A stretch of DNA of 64,000 nt from JBJXHN01 sp046233135 (GTDB taxonomy: Bacteria > Pseudomonadota > Alphaproteobacteria > Rhodospirillales > Rhodospirillaceae). Under the pieces are notes generated by a model. That model did no database searches and was not told where the DNA came from. It worked only from the letters and a program-made list of their open reading frames with translations. Positions 62,462-64,000 of the stretch are shown in pieces; the stretch's first letter is position 1; each line of letters begins with the position of its first letter. The stretch is taken from the NCBI GenBank assembly GCA_046233135.1, contig JBJXHN010000012.1:42643-106642 (forward strand). Direction: 5' to 3'. The translations under genes and the position numbers were made by a program.

Positions 62462-63784
62462 ATGGTGCTACCGAAGGACGATAACGCGGCGGATCTGGTG
62501 GTGGTCGGCGGTGGGCCGGCGGGTTCGGTTTCGGCCCTGCTGGCGGCGCGTAAAGGTGCCCGGGTGGTCCTGATCGATCCCGACCGGACGCCTGCGCGGC
62601 TGGAAGGGCTGGGGGAGCGGCTGCTGGGCTGGCTGCGGAGTCGGGGACTGGAGGGCTGCCTGCCCTCCGACTCGCCCTTCGTGCCCCGGCTGGCCCTGTG
62701 GGCGGGGCAGGAAAGTGCGCACAACGGGGAAGTCCTGGTGGAGCGCGCCGCCTTCGACCACCGCCTGCGGGCGGCGGCGGCGGAGGCCGGCGCCCGGTTG
62801 GTCTGCGGGACGGCAACGGTGGCCCCGGCGGCGGCGGGCGTGACCGCTACCCTGTCCGACGGCCGGCGGATAACGGCGCCACGGGCCATCGATGCCCGGG
62901 GGCGGAAGGCCCACGGGGGACGGCGCGTGCAGCGGGGACCCGCCAGCCTGGCCATCGGCGGCTGGTTCGCGGCCGAGCCCGATGCCCCGCCGGAAGCACG
63001 GGTGGCGCCGATCCCGGAAGGGTGGCTGTGGCTCGCCCGGCCCGGCGACGGCCGTCAGTGGATCCAGGTCACGTTGGACGCCCGCGAAGGGGAGGCCGAT
63101 CCGGGGGGCCGTCTTCGGGCGGCTTTGGAGGCTGCGGAGGCTGTGGGGGCGATGCCGGCCCCAGGGGATCGGCGTCCGCTGCCGGAGGCGCTTCTGGTGC
63201 GCGAATGTGCGCCGGTCCTGCCGGCCGATCCCATCGATTTGCGGTTCATCCCGGCGGGAGATGCGGCGGGGGGGATGGATCCCTTGTCCGGCCAGGGCAT
63301 GTTCTGGGCAGTTTCCGGCGCCCTGGCGGCGCATGCGGCCCTGGAGACGCTAGAGTCCCGGCCCGGGGCGGACAGCGAGGATCTGGCGCGGCGCTATCTG
63401 CAAGGCCGGATCCGCGAAACCTATCTGCGCCAAGCCCGCCTGGGGCGGGATTTCCTGCGCCAGGAAACTCGTTTCGCCGGCCAGCCCTTCTGGGAGCGCC
63501 GGCGCGTCTTTCCCGACGATGTCCCCCTTCATGACGCGGCGAATGGGACGCTGCCCCGCGTGGAACGGTCCATCGTCGTGGAGAACGGCCTGCTGGCGGA
63601 GCGGGAGGTGGTGATCACCCGGCAGACGCCCTCGGGCGTGGCCTGGGTGGCTGGGCTGCCGGCAGCAGAGCTGTTCCGGGCGATGAGCGAGGGCGCCGGA
63701 GAGGAAGCCCTGGCCCGGCGCTGGGATCCAGAGGCGGTTCGATGTGCTCTCGCCTGGTTCCAGGCAGACCCCAATGGGTCGTGA
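62462..63784 (+). CDS. qhpG: FAD-dependent monooxygenase QhpG (tryptophan hydroxylation for CTQ)
   Basis: A 440-residue flavoprotein of the tryptophan halogenase/PHBH-like group: DLVVVGGGPAGSVSALLAARKG is the FAD dinucleotide fold near residues 10-32 and AGDAAGGMDPLSGQGMFWA the second FAD motif near 270. QhpG oxygenates the gamma-subunit tryptophan before quinone formation. It is transcribed away from qhpA. The gene is followed by a 186-base gap with palindromes. Confidence 0.88.
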   Translation: MVLPKDDNAADLVVVGGGPAGSVSALLAARKGARVVLIDPDRTPARLEGLGERLLGWLRSRGLEGCLPSDSPFVPRLALWAGQESAHNGEVLVERAAFDHRLRAAAAEAGARLVCGTATVAPAAAGVTATLSDGRRITAPRAIDARGRKAHGGRRVQRGPASLAIGGWFAAEPDAPPEARVAPIPEGWLWLARPGDGRQWIQVTLDAREGEADPGGRLRAALEAAEAVGAMPAPGDRRPLPEALLVRECAPVLPADPIDLRFIPAGDAAGGMDPLSGQGMFWAVSGALAAHAALETLESRPGADSEDLARRYLQGRIRETYLRQARLGRDFLRQETRFAGQPFWERRRVFPDDVPLHDAANGTLPRVERSIVVENGLLAEREVVITRQTPSGVAWVAGLPAAELFRAMSEGAGEEALARRWDPEAVRCALAWFQADPNGS

Positions 63785-63802
63785 AACGGCTGGTGGGGTT
63801 GT

Positions 63803-63912
63803 ATTGTCGACAATGTTGTCGAGGTAGGACGTGAAGCCCGGCCCCGGACAAAGTCTGTGTGCGGCATTGCTCTTGTCAAACTGTTGACAGTTTACAGATC
63901 CTGGGATACGAC
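63803..63912 (+). promoter_or_regulatory. Palindromes and promoter upstream of the last gene
   Basis: ATTGTCGACAAT at 63803-63814 is a perfect palindrome. TGTCAA-ACTG-TTGACA at 63874-63889 overlaps a consensus -35 TTGACA (63884-63889), which is followed at 17 bases by TACGAC (63907-63912) as a weak -10. This looks like a regulated sigma-70 promoter for the gene at 63971; GntR/FCD-type repressors favour sites of the TTGTC-GACAA kind, which is inference. Confidence 0.5.
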
Positions 63913-63970
63913 AGGGGGCATCACCAAGAACAACAATGCCTGTCATGGATCAGCGAACCGGGAGGAAAGC

Positions 63971-64000
63971 ATGAGAAAGCAGTTTGGATCCGTTGCCGTG
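63971..64000 (+). CDS. Start of a gene cut off by the window end
   Basis: Ten codons are visible (MRKQFGSVAV) after a strong GGGAGGAAAGC ribosome site. The basic then hydrophobic beginning could be a signal peptide, for instance of a binding protein, but too little is present to name it. Confidence 0.6.
   Translation, partial: MRKQFGSVAV

Overview
The window is GC-rich, densely packed bacterial DNA that is almost entirely catabolic. Gene content (three TRAP/TTT-type importers, many CaiB/BaiF CoA-transferases, PcaR-like IclR and GcvA-like LysR regulators, a quinohemoprotein amine dehydrogenase cluster) and codon use suggest an alphaproteobacterium, perhaps of the Rhodospirillales. That placement is inference; no rRNA or tRNA gene is visible. 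No insertion sequence, integrase, CRISPR array or origin was seen, so this looks like a chromosomal or megaplasmid catabolic region.

Layout. (1) 1-9335, plus strand: a partial GST, CaiB/BaiF, CMD-fold protein, flavin reductase, two-subunit class I fumarase/tartrate-dehydratase-like enzyme, ABC binding protein and ATPase (no permease gene), a second CaiB/BaiF and a LysR regulator. (2) 9485-15312, plus: a complete TRAP transporter in one operon with a second GST-CMD pair, a LigI-like amidohydrolase and an SDR. (3) 15336-18370: a 2-hydroxyacid dehydrogenase and AbrB-type membrane protein (minus) diverge from an IclR regulator across a palindrome; an 18-codon leader ORF overlaps the AbrB start. 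(4) 18637-22843: orphan TctC, SDR, MmgE/PrpD, LysR. (5) 22941-35375, plus: acyl-CoA dehydrogenase, two ADP-forming acyl-CoA synthetases, a full tripartite tricarboxylate transporter (TctB-TctA-TctC), CaiB/BaiF, MmgE/PrpD and enoyl-CoA hydratase, apparently uptake and CoA-dependent breakdown of an unidentified organic acid. (6) 35415-40154: co-directional IclR and LysR regulators diverge from a CoA-transferase pair and thiolase that match the last two steps of the beta-ketoadipate pathway; the thiolase stop codon lies inside a six-copy 24-bp tandem repeat. (7) 40335-43591, minus: a divergent citrate-synthase-like protein and a fused enoyl-CoA hydratase/3-hydroxyacyl-CoA dehydrogenase.

(8) 43841-53536, minus: a homoprotocatechuate (3,4-dihydroxyphenylacetate) meta-cleavage operon, hpaF-hpaE-TRAP(dctPQM)-hpaD-hpaG-hpaH-hpaI-succinate semialdehyde dehydrogenase, divergent from its MarR regulator hpaR. 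Ring opening by HpaD, oxidation by HpaE, isomerisation/decarboxylation by HpaF/HpaG, hydration by HpaH and aldol cleavage by HpaI give pyruvate and succinic semialdehyde, which the terminal dehydrogenase would convert to succinate. (9) 54218-63784: an AraC regulator and the quinohemoprotein amine dehydrogenase genes qhpA-D-C-B-E-F (minus) with divergent qhpG. The gamma-subunit precursor keeps every residue needed for the cysteine tryptophylquinone and three thioether cross-links. A new gene begins at 63971 and leaves the window.

The neighbouring amine dehydrogenase and homoprotocatechuate operons suggest, as inference only, that aromatic amines such as dopamine or tyramine could be oxidised in the periplasm and then funnelled into ring cleavage.
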